This document shows positions 1 through 12,297 of a DNA stretch of 64,000 nucleotides, in pieces. The notes beneath the pieces are model-generated. The model did no database searches. It saw nothing but the letters and a program-made list of their open reading frames with translations, and had not been told where the DNA came from. The DNA is from Acorus gramineus (taxonomy: Eukaryota > Streptophyta > Magnoliopsida > Acorales > Acoraceae): the NCBI GenBank assembly GCA_030737835.1, contig CM060850.1:13110249-13174248 (forward strand), given 5' to 3'. Numbering within the stretch: position 1 is the first letter of the stretch; the number at the start of each line of letters is the position of its first letter. The position numbers were made by a program, and so were the translations under genes.

Positions 1-435
1 TGTGTTTTTTTTTCTTTTTCTTTAAGGGGTGGGATGTCAAACCCACATTATTTGACATTAAACCTCCCACCCCCCCACTAGATCAGTTGCTCCCAAAATG
101 CATTTAACCCATGCCTGAAAACAGCCTGAAATGCTCTCTCTGCTGTCAGGTGCTTTTTGTGCAGCATTTCTGCATCACAACTATGTTATTTGTTTCTTAT
201 TTCACTCTCTCACCTTATATGAAAAATCTAGTTTTTTGGTTATTGTTATATGAGGTTTTAATGATATTCTTTTCTTTGGTATACATGGATGTGGGTGTCA
301 GTAGTTATTGCAGGGACTTTGTCATTATTATGTTGAAATTTATAGTTTCTCACTCAGTTATAACTATTTATCGTAGCATAGCCTCATTCAGAGATGGTGG
401 TGACTGATTGAATCTCCTGTGTGATTTTGTGGCAG

Positions 436-3400
436 GTATGAGTTGGGTCGTCAGCCGGCAAATACAAAGCTTTCAAGCAACAAGACTGTGCGTCGGGTGC
501 GTGTACGTGGGGGCAATGTGAAGTGGAGGGCTCTGAGGCTGGACACAGGTAACTACTCGTGGGGGAGTGAGGCAGTGACCCGCAAGACTCGTCTCCTTGA
601 CGTGGTTTACAACGCGTCAAACAATGAGCTTGTTCGCACTCAGACCCTTGTGAAGAGCGCCATCGTCCAGGTTGATGCTACCCCTTTCAAGCAGTGGTAC
701 CTCCAGCACTATGGAGTTGACATTGGCCGCAAGAAGAAGCAACCTGCTGCTTCTGTGAAGAAGGAAGGAGAGGTATGCTTATGTTGTTGATGTTGATTTT
801 TGATCAAGGTTAGAATGTTCCATTAATTTCTTGGCTATTGAAGTGAACTTTACACACTCAGGTTGAGAAAATGATATTTGTAGATAAAGCTTTCATTAAT
901 AGGATGTTGAAAGGGAAAAAAATTGAGAGCTTCAGCAAATAATTTAATGCTTGCTAATAGATTTGCAGGAATATGTCAGATGTTAACCGACCTTTGGCAA
1001 ATTTTGAAAACAGAGAAATTATCAGCTAGATTGGAATACAAACTACAAAGCAGAGAAGGAACATGGGGGATTGCTTTCTTCAAAAACAATTTTTTTTTTT
1101 GCTTAAATTGAACTTTTAGATTACTACAAAGATTTCAAGCAGTGGCTGATGTTCACATCCATAGCCATTGGTCAACAAGTGTAGATCCATCTGATTGCTA
1201 TTTGCTCTATACATACAACAACAATCAGACATAAGAGGTTTGGCGTGGTTTGGTATTGCTATGTTTGCAAGTTAACCGACCTTTGGCAAATTTTGAAAAC
1301 AGAGAAATTATCAAGTAGATTGGAATACAAAGTAGAGAAGGAACATGGGGGATTGCTTTCTTCAAAAAGCAAAAAAATGGGGTATTGCTTAAATTGAACT
1401 TTTACATTACTACAGAGATTTCAAGTAGTGGCTGATGTTCACATCCATAGCCCATTGGTCAACAAGCGTAGATCCATCTGATTGCTATTTGCTCTATACA
1501 TACAACAACAATCAGACTTAAGAGGTTTGGTGTGGTTTGGTATTGCTACGTTTGCAAGTTAAGAAATTGAGCTGGAGAGCAGTTATAGGTGGAGGTTTTA
1601 ATTGCAGGTTAGTTGATAACCTTTAAGGAACATATGCTAAATATATTTAGGTAGTTGGTCAGTGGGTGTTCAGTGGGATTTAGATTATGTTTTCATTTTT
1701 CAATATGGTGAAGATTGGATGTGTGCCAATCAATAGCTGTATGATCATAACATGCCAATTGGATTAAGCCTCTATTTGGTAACGCGTTTAGATGCGATTC
1801 TGCTTTTTGATAAAGCAGAAAGCGCAAACGTGTTACGAAACGCTTTTGAGAAAGCAAACTTAATTAAAAAGTTGTGTACAGCTTTTTAAAAAGCACAAAA
1901 AATGCGCTTCCCAGGAATCGAGTTTATTTAAGTCACTTTATTCAAAATATTATTTTTCAAAAGTGTTTCCAAATGCTACCTAAGTTGAACACCGTACTAA
2001 TAGTTTCTAAAATTCCGTTGAACTAGTTGATGAAAGACATGATCAATTTAGGAACAGTTGCAAAAAGTGGGATAGTTTATCTTAGGGTATATAATTAATT
2101 ATCCACATCAGACTATCAGAGGATTGTATTGATGTCTGACATAGCTCTTGAAGTATAATATTTTTTTATATTGTTTTTTCGCCCATTTAAATTATTAGTG
2201 ACAATCATTCATGAAGGCCAATGGAACTTGGAAAATGGCTGTCAGTGATAATACTTTACTTCGAGGTCTAAAATTTTGACCATTTCTTTCCTGTGACTAC
2301 TTTGAATTGGAGGCTCTACACCTGTTTTCACACATCCTACATACCCAAAATATGCTTCTCCATTTTTTCAATTCACCAGCCTTTGATTTTTGAATTTAAG
2401 TGATTCAACCTAAACAGTTCTATTTTCAGTTTTTATCATTTGGAAAACTGGAGTACGCGCTGCCACATGGGTGGACATCTGGTTGATTAATAAAACATTT
2501 AGCAAATATTCTTATTTAGAATTGAGGCCCCAAAATATTCGTACTTGCTACCATATAATGCGAAAAAAATTGCTTGGGGCAGATGGACCTGCCCGCTTCA
2601 TGGTTTCCAAAGAACTTGTGGAAGATTGTCTATATTGTCGTGATTCCATATTTACAAGTATATAGTGGATGTGCTATGCTGGGGCTTGTCATTTCATACA
2701 ATGATTAATTTTTTCCCTGAGCTGAATATTTTGATTTCAGCAAATTGATAATAAGAGTAAAATAAACTGGAGTGTTAGATGCTTTTGAATTGAAGAGAAA
2801 ATTGTCCTTCCCAGTATCCCAAATGTAGTTGTCTGTTTTACCTAGGAAGCTATGTATTTTACCAATCGCTTTTAAATACATGCCATTTGTTGACTTTATG
2901 TTCTTGATTGGATGCACTTATTTTCTATCTAAATACGTCATTGGAAGCTGTGCTTTGGTAGCTGGTTAGCTCCCCATCTCCAAAAAGGAGATCAGGGGTG
3001 CCAAATGTGCACAGGGGGCACCAGTTTATATATGAAAAAAATCTGCCCGTCCATTTATCTATCTTTTTGGTTGACTGACAGGAGGTCGAGGGTGCTGCGG
3101 AGGAGCAGAAGAAAAGCAATCACCTTGTTAGGAAGCTAGAGAATCGCCAATCTGATCGCAAACTTGACCCCCATATCGAAGAACAGTTCGCTAGTGGAAG
3201 GTTATTGGCTGCAATCTCATCTCGGCCAGGGCAATGTGGTCGCGCTGATGGGTATGTAATTATCTCCTCTCTTTGTGAAAAGGATCAATATGAAGCTTAT
3301 GTTTATGGTTAGATATGAGGTTGTTTATAACAGGCAGCATGTTTGTTAGTGACTTAGTGGCACATGTATATGTACATAATCCATAGGAGAAGCTGAATAT

Positions 3401-3963
3401 TATATCTTTGATGACCAAGTCATTATCTTTCTTGCAATAGTCACACTAATATTGTTGTCCCTTTTTTTTGGTCTCTGCTTGAATCTCTTTCTGAGTGTTG
3501 GTCCAATGTAACAGTTACAAGTGAACTCTCAATAAAATTGCGTTGGAGGCTAATAACCATTAACTTCTATGGACCTATTTCAATGATAAAAGCTAAGATT
3601 GTTTTTGGAAAGCCAAGTTTATTTGGTGGCTCGATCTTTATTAATATTATTTTTTGTTAATAATAGGTGGTTAAATTTTTCACATGTATTAACTGAAAAT
3701 GTGCTAGTTATGTGTGTAAACTGATGGATTCCCATCCACTGTGGCACTGTGTGGAACCATTAACTGCAAGATTAAGAACTGTGAAGCTGATCAGACATTT
3801 TTCACGTAAATCAGAATCTCAATACAACAACCACCTCATTTTGAATTATATTACACTTGATATATACATGTATCCCATTGATTGACATTTTATAATGATC
3901 CTGGAGAAACCATGTATGAGACCCAGACAGATAAAAATTCATATTCATGAGAGTTTTTTTTTT

Positions 3964-3994
<31 letters not shown>

Positions 3995-4255
3995 GGGATT
4001 AATAAATGCATGCTCTTTGAATGCATAGGATGTTAAATTTACTTTGGAGAAGCAAAAAATAATTGTCGACCTCTGTATTCTTATTAATGCTGATGAAAGC
4101 ACAAAAAATGTTCTCTATTTTGGTACATGCTATGAAATAAATGCTGCTGTCTGAATTCACAACTGCTTTGTGACAGGTACATATTGGAGGGCAAAGAACT
4201 GGAATTTTACATGAAGAAGCTTCAGAGGAAGAAAGGCAAGGGTGCTGCAGCTTAG
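436..4255 (+). CDS. RPS8: 40S ribosomal protein S8 (eS8), 5'-truncated by the window
   Basis: Structural protein of the cytosolic small ribosomal subunit. Three exons are visible: 436-772, 3082-3251 and 4177-4255 (stop TAG 4253-4255). All have AG/GT borders and compatible phases. The first of them reads [20 protein letters not shown] and continues through the conserved core with [12 protein letters not shown] and the GVDIGRKKK segment. The next gives the acidic linker and [10 protein letters not shown]. The last ends in [12 protein letters not shown]. This matches eukaryotic eS8 over its whole visible length. The opening exon or exons, encoding the basic N-terminus, lie before base 1. Exon 436 starts with the last base of a split codon, so an upstream exon is required. 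The intron 773-3081 is long and carries a duplicated segment and a MITE-like element. No frameshift or stop is seen; the gene is probably functional. Confidence 0.95.
980..1562. repeat. Tandem duplication of about 290 bp inside an RPS8 intron
   Basis: Two adjacent copies both begin at GTTAACCGACCTTTGGCAAA (about 983 and 1272) and run through a segment ending in a TTTGGTATTGCTA(T/C)GTTTGC motif. They differ by small indels and substitutions. The duplication is intronic and does not touch an exon. Confidence 0.85.
1768..1982. mobile_element. hAT-like MITE remnant in an RPS8 intron
   Basis: A segment of about 215 bp has weak terminal inverted repeats: TATTTGGTAACGC near 1774 and the complement of GTGTTTCCAAATG near 1964-1976. 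Short non-coding elements ending in a TTTGG-type motif are common in plants. I did not find a clear target duplication, so the class is tentative. Confidence 0.4.
3954..3997. repeat. T20 G24 homopolymer junction in the last RPS8 intron
   Basis: An uninterrupted run of about 20 T (3954-3973) is followed directly by about 24 G (3974-3997). It lies 180 bp before the last RPS8 exon. Exact lengths in such tracts are easily mis-assembled. Confidence 0.85.
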
Positions 4256-5300
4256 GTTTTGGTTTGCCACCAAGGTGTGCACTCCTTTTGAAGGTTTTTG
4301 ACTCAAATTTATTCAGAACCATCCAACAGTTTTTGCTCCTTTGGACAGTTTTAACTCATTTTTGATGGTTGTTGAATTGTATACAATAGATTGATGTTTT
4401 CTAGGTGTTGGAAATTTATCCCTTTTTTTTTTGTTATCTTAAATAGTTATTCTGGAACTTTTCTTTATAATCAAAGATAACACATCATTTCTTTATGTTT
4501 GTTCCATTATTAAAAAGGTGGATAAATTAGAATTGTCATGCCTTGACATGTTAGAAACTTGGAATAAACCCTGGTAGCTACACAGGAGGGAGATAAGAGG
4601 CAAAGTATAGGTTATTCCTGCTTATCTATTCAAAATTATGACTATATCTTAATAAAACAAAACTAAATACTAGAATTTATCCAAATAGAGAAATGAATAA
4701 CAATTATCAGAGAATCATTTATAATTTATTTCGATCTTCGTGTATTTAATTTATTTCTGGATAAGCTATCCGTGTCACCAGATGGAGGATTGAATTATCG
4801 AATTTGGCTATTCTACATTCATCTTGTAGTAAACAAGCATAATGTTTGTACTACACTCCGTATCAGTTAAACAGCAGTCATTTGATCAATTTTTTTTTTC
4901 CTTTTCAAAGAGTATCATTGTTCTAAGTAAATATAACAGCCTCAAGCCTCACTTGTCTGAGGACCTGTGTCACGAGTAGCTCTACATGGAATCCCATTTG
5001 AAAAAGGTAAGGCAAGCAGATATTGGAAGCCAAATACACAACATTGATGCAGCATGGACAATCAAAGTTTCCCCATTTATGCTCTTTTACAATCCTTTTT
5101 GGCTGGTTTATTGGAGCATCCTGTTTGTAAGAGGAATCCTTCTATGGGCTGGTTTGACAAGGAGTTTTAATGATAAGTTTTCTTATTTCAGGGATAAAAG
5201 CCAACCAATGTTGTCATTATTCATATTTGTTTAAATCAGGAGTCAGGACAAAACGTGGGGGGTAAATGTTATTCCTGTTATAACAAAATAAGTTGTTTTT
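4256..5300. other. RPS8 3' flank, no gene seen
   Basis: AT-rich sequence downstream of the RPS8 stop, including the presumed 3' UTR. I see no coding region with codon-like conservation and no recognisable repeat. The short ORF at 4986-5234 has no family features. Confidence 0.6.
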
Positions 5301-5304
5301 ATCC

Positions 5305-6213
5305 CCTTAGCATCTCCAATTGAATCTCTAAAATAGAGGTTAAAAAAATATTAAAAAAAATCAAAAAGTGAGTTTAGAGTCTCACTATTCATTTATCAAC
5401 TCTAACCATAATATCTATTTTTATCTCTATTCTATTTTATATATTATTTTTCATAAAACTTCAATTTGTAATATCTCTATTATTTTTTTATATAATATAC
5501 ATAATTGAGAGATATTAAGAAATTAAAAATATATTTAAGTTAATATTATCAATTCCATGCAATATAATAAGCTTATCTGTTATTCACAAACTTAAAATCT
5601 ATATCTGAAAAAACAGTATTTGGATATAAAATAAATGATATTTTAGTATATAAGTGTAAATAATAATTAATAAGAATAAAATTAATATTGATGTTAATGA
5701 AAAATAAAAAAAAATTGTAAATATTTTTTTAAGGGAAAAATCCATATAACCCTTTGTAAATTGCTTGAAATTCATATAACCTCCTAACTTTTCCTAAAGG
5801 CCATATAACCCCCTTAAAACATCTATGTAAATACAAATAACTCCATGAGCTAGATTTTCATTGACAGATATGAACTTTAGGAAAGGCCAGGGGGTTAAAT
5901 GGATTTTAAATAGTTTACAGGGGGTTATTTGGATTTTTTTTATTTTTTTAAACATATGTTAAACATATTCAATATTAGACTCATTTGAATCGTATCGAAG
6001 ATATCAATCCAATTATACTAATTTTATGAAAATTAAAATTGTGTTAAACAAATTACACACCTTTTTTAAAAAATAAATAAAAACTAAATTAAACCTCCAT
6101 ATTTGGAGGCTCAAATAGTGAGCCTCCAAAATGCATGGGCATTTTGGCGGACGATTGGAGCCCAACCATGCTCCATTTTAAGAAATGGAGCACGGTTGGA
6201 GTGGCTCTAATAT
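5305..6213. mobile_element. MITE-like element with a nested foldback element
   Basis: The left end reads TTAGCATCTCCAATTGAATC (5309). The right end is the approximate complement, with TTGGAGTGGCTCTAA at 6197-6211. The interior is AT-rich and non-coding. It contains a second, complete short element at 5734-5942, so it is the older insertion. The GAGC(A)TCTCCAA-type end is common in plant non-autonomous elements. Target duplication not resolved. Confidence 0.4.
5734..5942. mobile_element. Foldback/MITE of the GGGAAAAATCC family, copy 1
   Basis: Starts GGGAAAAATCCATATAACCC and ends with the near complement (GGGGTTATTTGGATTTTTTT). Shorter internal copies of the ATATAACC(C) motif occur in both orientations. 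The flanks carry a candidate 9-bp duplication TTTTTTTAA (5725-5733 and 5943-5951), which is AT-rich and so weak on its own. It matches the copies at 20466, 48669 and 54274. Confidence 0.6.
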
Positions 6214-6225
6214 CAATGCTTTTTT

Positions 6226-7130
6226 AAACTAGTATTACCGATGAGTGGTAAAGTGGATACAAAATCATTCTCCTTATCTTGGCAGAAATTTTGTTCGGAA
6301 TCCTCAATTCCTTATTTCTTTGAATATCTGAGACAAAATTTCTCTTTACATAAATCTATCAAAATTGAATTTTTAAGATTTCTTAAACCAAATTTCTTCA
6401 GAATCTATCAGAATTGGCTCCATTTATCCCCTTTATGTCACTACTTCACTTTTTCAAACTAGTGTTACCGAAAGAGTGGTAAATTGGATATAAAAATCAG
6501 CATTCATTCTCCTATCCTAAAACAAATTTTGTTTGAAATCCTTCATTCCTCATTTCCTTATATATCTCAGACAAATGTATTTTTAAAATTGAATATATTA
6601 GAATTGGATTCCTAAGATGTCTAGGACTAATTTTTTCCTTCCATGGAATCTATCAAATTGGTTTCCTCTCATTTATCCCCTTTGTATAAGTACTTTCACC
6701 TTTTCAAATTAGTGTTACCGATGAGTTGTAAAATGGATAAAAAAAATTAGCGTTCATTCTCTTTATTCTACAATTAATTTTGTTTGGAATCCTCAAGTCT
6801 TTGGATATTTCAGACAAAATTTCTTCTTATATGCAATTTATTATAATTGAATTCATAAGATATCTCAGACAAAATTTCTTCTTACATTGAATTTACAGTT
6901 TCTCATTTATCCCTTTTATACCATTACTTGTTCACTTTTTTCAAACTAGTGTTACTGATGAGTGGTAAAGTGGATATTAAAACTAGCTTGAATAAATTTT
7001 GTCTAGAATAAATTTTGTCTAGAATCCTCCATTCCTTGGATATCCCAAGCACAATTTTTCTTTACACAGAATCTATTAAAATTGAATTATTAGGAATAAA
7101 GAAATTTTCTTTTGATCCAGAGTTATCAAA
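6226..7130. repeat. Diverged tandem repeat, about 4 units of 230-250 bp
   Basis: Units start at AAACTAGTATTACCGATGAG (6226) and at related sequences at 6456, 6706 and 6943. Each contains a GAGTGGTAAA-GTGGATA box and an AATCCTC-ATTCC box. The last unit is partial. There is no coding potential across units. Confidence 0.75.
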
Positions 7131-10025
7131 CTAGTCCTACGTTTCATTGAGCAAAATCAAAGTTATAACATACTAGTGATTAGCCCACATGGGAATGATT
7201 TCAGGCTAGATTTGCTCATTTGCTTGAGGGACTTTTGGATCCATGTTGTGTTGATTCTATATTTCAGAATTCAAAAAATTAAATACGATGGAGTGATGAT
7301 TCCCGGGTGATTGCAGATCTTGAGTGTGGGAGAAATCTCTTCTCTCCTGTTCAGGGGCCATGGTCATTTGCATCTCTACATTCTACTTAATTTATTATAT
7401 TTTTTATTCCTCTCATCCTATTTTGTAATCTTTTTTATTAATATTAAAGGAGACTCAATTTACCATTTACACTAAATATAAATAAATAAATATGAACAGA
7501 TGCGGATATTGTAATTTTGCATCCAAAACTCGAACATACTGTTTTTTCATGTAAAAGATTCAGCATTTAAAAAGTCATGATAACTATGTTTTTTAAATGT
7601 GTGATTATAGAACTAACTGCTTTGCAATCCACATCCTTAGCTTATATTAGGTACAGGTATGAATAGATATATAGTGATTAGACGCAAATTTTAATGATTT
7701 TGTTTTTTGTTACTATTAGTTTCTCGTAAATATAATTTGTGTGTTTTGTCCATTACTAGGCATAGTTATTATGTTTTATTATAATTTCTCCAACATAATT
7801 ATTATAATATATCCATACCAAAACAAATGTATTTTTCTAGGGTTAAAGTCCTAGAAAATATTAAATATAATTTCTAAATTTACTTAGGTTTGTTTGAAAA
7901 CATGTTTGATAATCAATTTTTTTCAAAAAACTCAATTTAAAACTGATTTTACAGAAAACACCAAATATTCTGAAAAACATAGTTTTTAGACACTTTTTTT
8001 TTGCATAAATGCATTTGTAGCTTTTAGAAATTTTTTTTCTTTATTTGGAAACGGGTTTAAAAAAAACAACTTGACAACTTCTTATAAATCTAAAAGCTAT
8101 TCAAATTTGTTTCCAAACAGTGCCATAATGTACATGGTTTTTGCGTGCTTGGGATTTTTAGATTTTTCAACTTTTCTTAGGACATGTGAATTCCAAGTCC
8201 TAAAACAAAGTTACAACCACTAATTCCTATATTCATTTTACAGTCCTCAACATTTTTTTAACTCCTTTAAAGGTATATATAAATATATGAGTTCTGTTAT
8301 ATAAGTCATATTATTTAAGTCCTATGAGGTGTCACTCTCTCATTGATTGTTTGTTTGATTTTTAAAAAAAAATTAAAAAGGCAAAATACAATATTACTCT
8401 TATTCAAATCTCACATTTTTCTCTCTAATTAAACCCATCTCCACTTTTTTATGAAAAACAAATCAACCTATTTGATTTTGAAAATCCATTTTTTTCAAAA
8501 ACAATTCAAAATAATAAACAAAAAAAAAAAAAACCATTCTCAAAAAACAAATTCATTAACAAAAACCCATTTATTCAAAAACACTTAAAAAGATGGAGTT
8601 TTTATTTGCGACCACTTATTCAATTGGAAAACGATGATAAGGAATAATCAATGTTTTTTCTGAAACGTTGCTGTTAATTTGATGATTATTTAATTACAAT
8701 AATCAGACAAAGTGTTTGCAATGGTTGCAAATTTTTTTTTTGATGAATGCAGAAATAAAACACAAATCACGATATAAAACAAGAGTTCAAAATAAAAGTC
8801 AGTTACATTTATAAAATATAACTTAATTTTAATAATAAATTGCATTAAAGGTCAATGTAGCTGATTTTTGTTATATATATAACAATTAAAAGTCAATTGC
8901 ATTCTATAAATATAACTGACTTTCAAATATAATGCATGTTTATATTAGATTCACATGTCACTAACTTTTAAAAAATAATGTATATAAGTTTAAAATAATA
9001 GTTTGAAATGTAACTAATTTTAGAATGTTACACAACCCAAGCCAATGTAAAATAATTAAAGATCAAATGCCACATCCAAGAACAAATTGTAATAAAGGCC
9101 AGACCAAATGTTGCTTCTTTATTTTTTAATGGCGGTTCCAAGAAAACATACTTCTATATGAAAAAACGAATTCGTAAATTTTTTTAAAAGAAAAAAAGAT
9201 TTTTTGTCATAATAAAAGCTTTTTTAAAACTAAATCAGTTTCCATCATACAATCAAAAAGTTTTTTTTATGCAACAAACAATGAATCCTTGAAATAATGT
9301 AAATTAAATGGATCCAGAATTGATTTAATATTTAGCACTAAATTGAATAATAAAAAATTATAACACATGTAAAACAAGAAATGTAGCATAAATACAAATT
9401 TTGTTTTTGGCGAAGAAATAAAAAGAAGCTGCAAGTGGAGAAGAAAAAGAAACTATAAATTTAATACAAATTCTATTTTTTTCCATCTTATAAAGTAAAA
9501 TAGAGAAGATGCCATAAACCATGAGATTTAATCCTCTAAAAAAATTCAAAAAATCATGCCATATCAATCTATTCCTTGATTATGAGGAGTAATTATCAAA
9601 ACAGAAAGAGTAAAATAAATATTAACACTTGTGCTATGTCATGGGATTTATATGAGACCTATAAAATGGGGCTTATGAATAATTATTGATACTTATATAT
9701 GATGAAACATATATCTTCACAAAATGAAATATACTTTTACATACTAGGTTAGGAAAACATGGGAGGGAGAAAAGAATATAGAATGACCAAGTACATGGTC
9801 ATCAAAACACACACAAAATGCCACTTAAGTAGAATTTACAAGATAACAGAATCTAAAGGTCTAAATTTTCTCAAAAAAAAGAAAGATAACAGAATCTATA
9901 TGTTGAGGGGACATTTATTCTCAGCTAGCTGGCTAACCTATCAAATGGTGCCGGAACATCGAGTAAAATATATATAAATTCAAAATTTACATATAAAACA
10001 AAATTACAGAAGCAACTAAATCGGG
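7131..10025. other. Intergenic AT-rich stretch, one MITE-like segment
   Basis: No gene is recognisable. A MITE-like piece lies at about 7888-8125: GTTTGAAAACATGTTTGA on the left, and the complement of TCAAATTTGTTTCCAAACA on the right. The rest is AT-rich sequence with poly-A and poly-T runs. The 3' UTR of the minus-strand Mo25 gene probably extends leftwards from 10025. Confidence 0.5.
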
Positions 10026-12224
10026 TTAGGGCCGATCTTTTAGCTCCAATCCCATAATTTCCCTCACCACTTGAGCCTTGTCTGCCTCAAATTGCTCGTT
10101 TTCTGAAATAAAGCAAGTATAAGTCAAGGATGCTGATAAACTCAATGGTTCTTGCAGTCATTTTTACAGTCCCGCTTTCATCTAGCTAGTATATACTATA
10201 ATATGTTAGGAAATGTAAATATGTATGCATTCAATTCATTTGAATATATAATTAGTCTTTTAAATAAAGGTACACATTTCATTAGATATGTATATTGAGG
10301 GCTGCAAAAATGACCGTATGAACTACTGACATTTTTCAAAAATCACAACATAAAAGATAGAGAATGCTAGGACGGAAATTTATGGAAAAAGTTTTCGCCG
10401 TGTTCTTGTTTCCCCTTACCTTTATCTGGCTTAAAATCTCTAAACAATCGGAGTAGCTTATCCTTGTTTTTCACAAGTATGCTTACAATCTCGGGTGGCT
10501 TATTCAGGTTGGCAACGAATAACTGCTATATGTTGGATGTATAACATGTCAGCAGTCAGGAATTGGAGAATGGTTTGCAGTTTCGTGAAGAATACAGATA
10601 ATTTATCTTTATTTACCTTGAACACATGAAATGCCTCCATTTGAATGCTTTTACTGCTATCCTGCACAACCGGAAAAAATAGTCAGCAACATATAACAAT
10701 TACTATAGATCATGAAACAGTGAGCTACACATTTGACAAGGTACCATACAATATGCAAAAAGGCGCGCAATGCATAGCATATGCGCATAGCTAACCTAGA
10801 TCTCCTTATATATATATATATATATATAAAGGAAATTATTATGAGATCAGTGTTTTGTATCTATGTGTAATATATGCCACTAAAACACGCAAAATTGCAT
10901 GGTTAAAATAAATGTGAAAGCTTAAATACACAGCCCACAATAATTACATCCCAACGCAGCAGTGTAATGCAGAAAATGAAATTCCAAATACGCGTGAGCA
11001 AGATATCGGTAAAATAATGAGAAAATTAATCAAATTTTGAAAATGCTGGATATACTTTGTTGCATGATCTAGTCATGAGAAGGATACATACAATGGCATT
11101 TTTAGAAAGAAAAAAAAAATTTGAACCACAAAGGCGGCCAGACACTTGCAAAGGTTCATTCTCTATGGAGACATCTATACTTGTACAGATATAACTCGTG
11201 GTGAACATAGTGTTCACTTTTCTAATACGGGGCCTGAAATTCTGCATCACCTGTTAAACCGCTGCATGTGAACCTGGGGAGGAAATAGTATAATGTAATC
11301 CCCATACCGAATTAAAAAACAGTTACCCTGATTCCACAGACAAGATGTATGACCTAGATCTCCTTCTTCATTTTATATTCCATAACTAAAAATCCAAGCA
11401 ACTCAAGTTTTCCCCCTCATTTGAGGATGTGACAACCATTTGTATAACCATAAACTGAAATTGGCATGTGAGCACGTGCACACACTTACCCTCTAATGTG
11501 CTGAGGCAAATTCAAAAATATAATTCATGGATATAAGGGGACAAATATATGAAACTGCACAATAAATCTCTGGTCGTCGCAGACCTATTCAGAACTCACA
11601 GTTGAAAAACCATAATAGCTACACGACCACTCTGGGACTCATTATGGCTAAATGACAGCATAAATAGCTTTCATAGCATGTCCTATACATCCACCAACCA
11701 TCCAATATGACTCCAAGACATGGACACCGATTGCCCTTGTTACCTAGAAATCAATCAATGACTTGAGCTAAATCACACAAACATTTGATGGCTGATTTTT
11801 CTCATTCTCGATAATCAAAGTTAATGCAATTTATAAAAAAATAATTTCATGTGATTTAGACATATGAAGAGCAGAATACAGACTAAATGCATCGTTGTAT
11901 TTCAGATTAATCAAGGATATTAACCCATGCCAATCTTGTCAAATTATATGCTAAATTATTACCTGAAACTGAACAGGAAAATAGATTTATACGTGGCACA
12001 GATAAAACAAAGAAAAGACATACATCTCTAGATTCTCTACATATGTATTAAGTGAAAGAAATTCGCACCCTGAGAAGATTCATAAGGATCATCAAGTTAT
12101 CCGTTGAGGTAACATACTTCATCATAGTGGCCGAATTTGAACGGTCAAGCAACATGTCTCCCAATAACTAAAACAAGATACACAAAACCGAGATCAAAAA
12201 ATTATCGAAAGGTTCAGATGAGAG

Positions 12225-12297
<73 letters not shown>

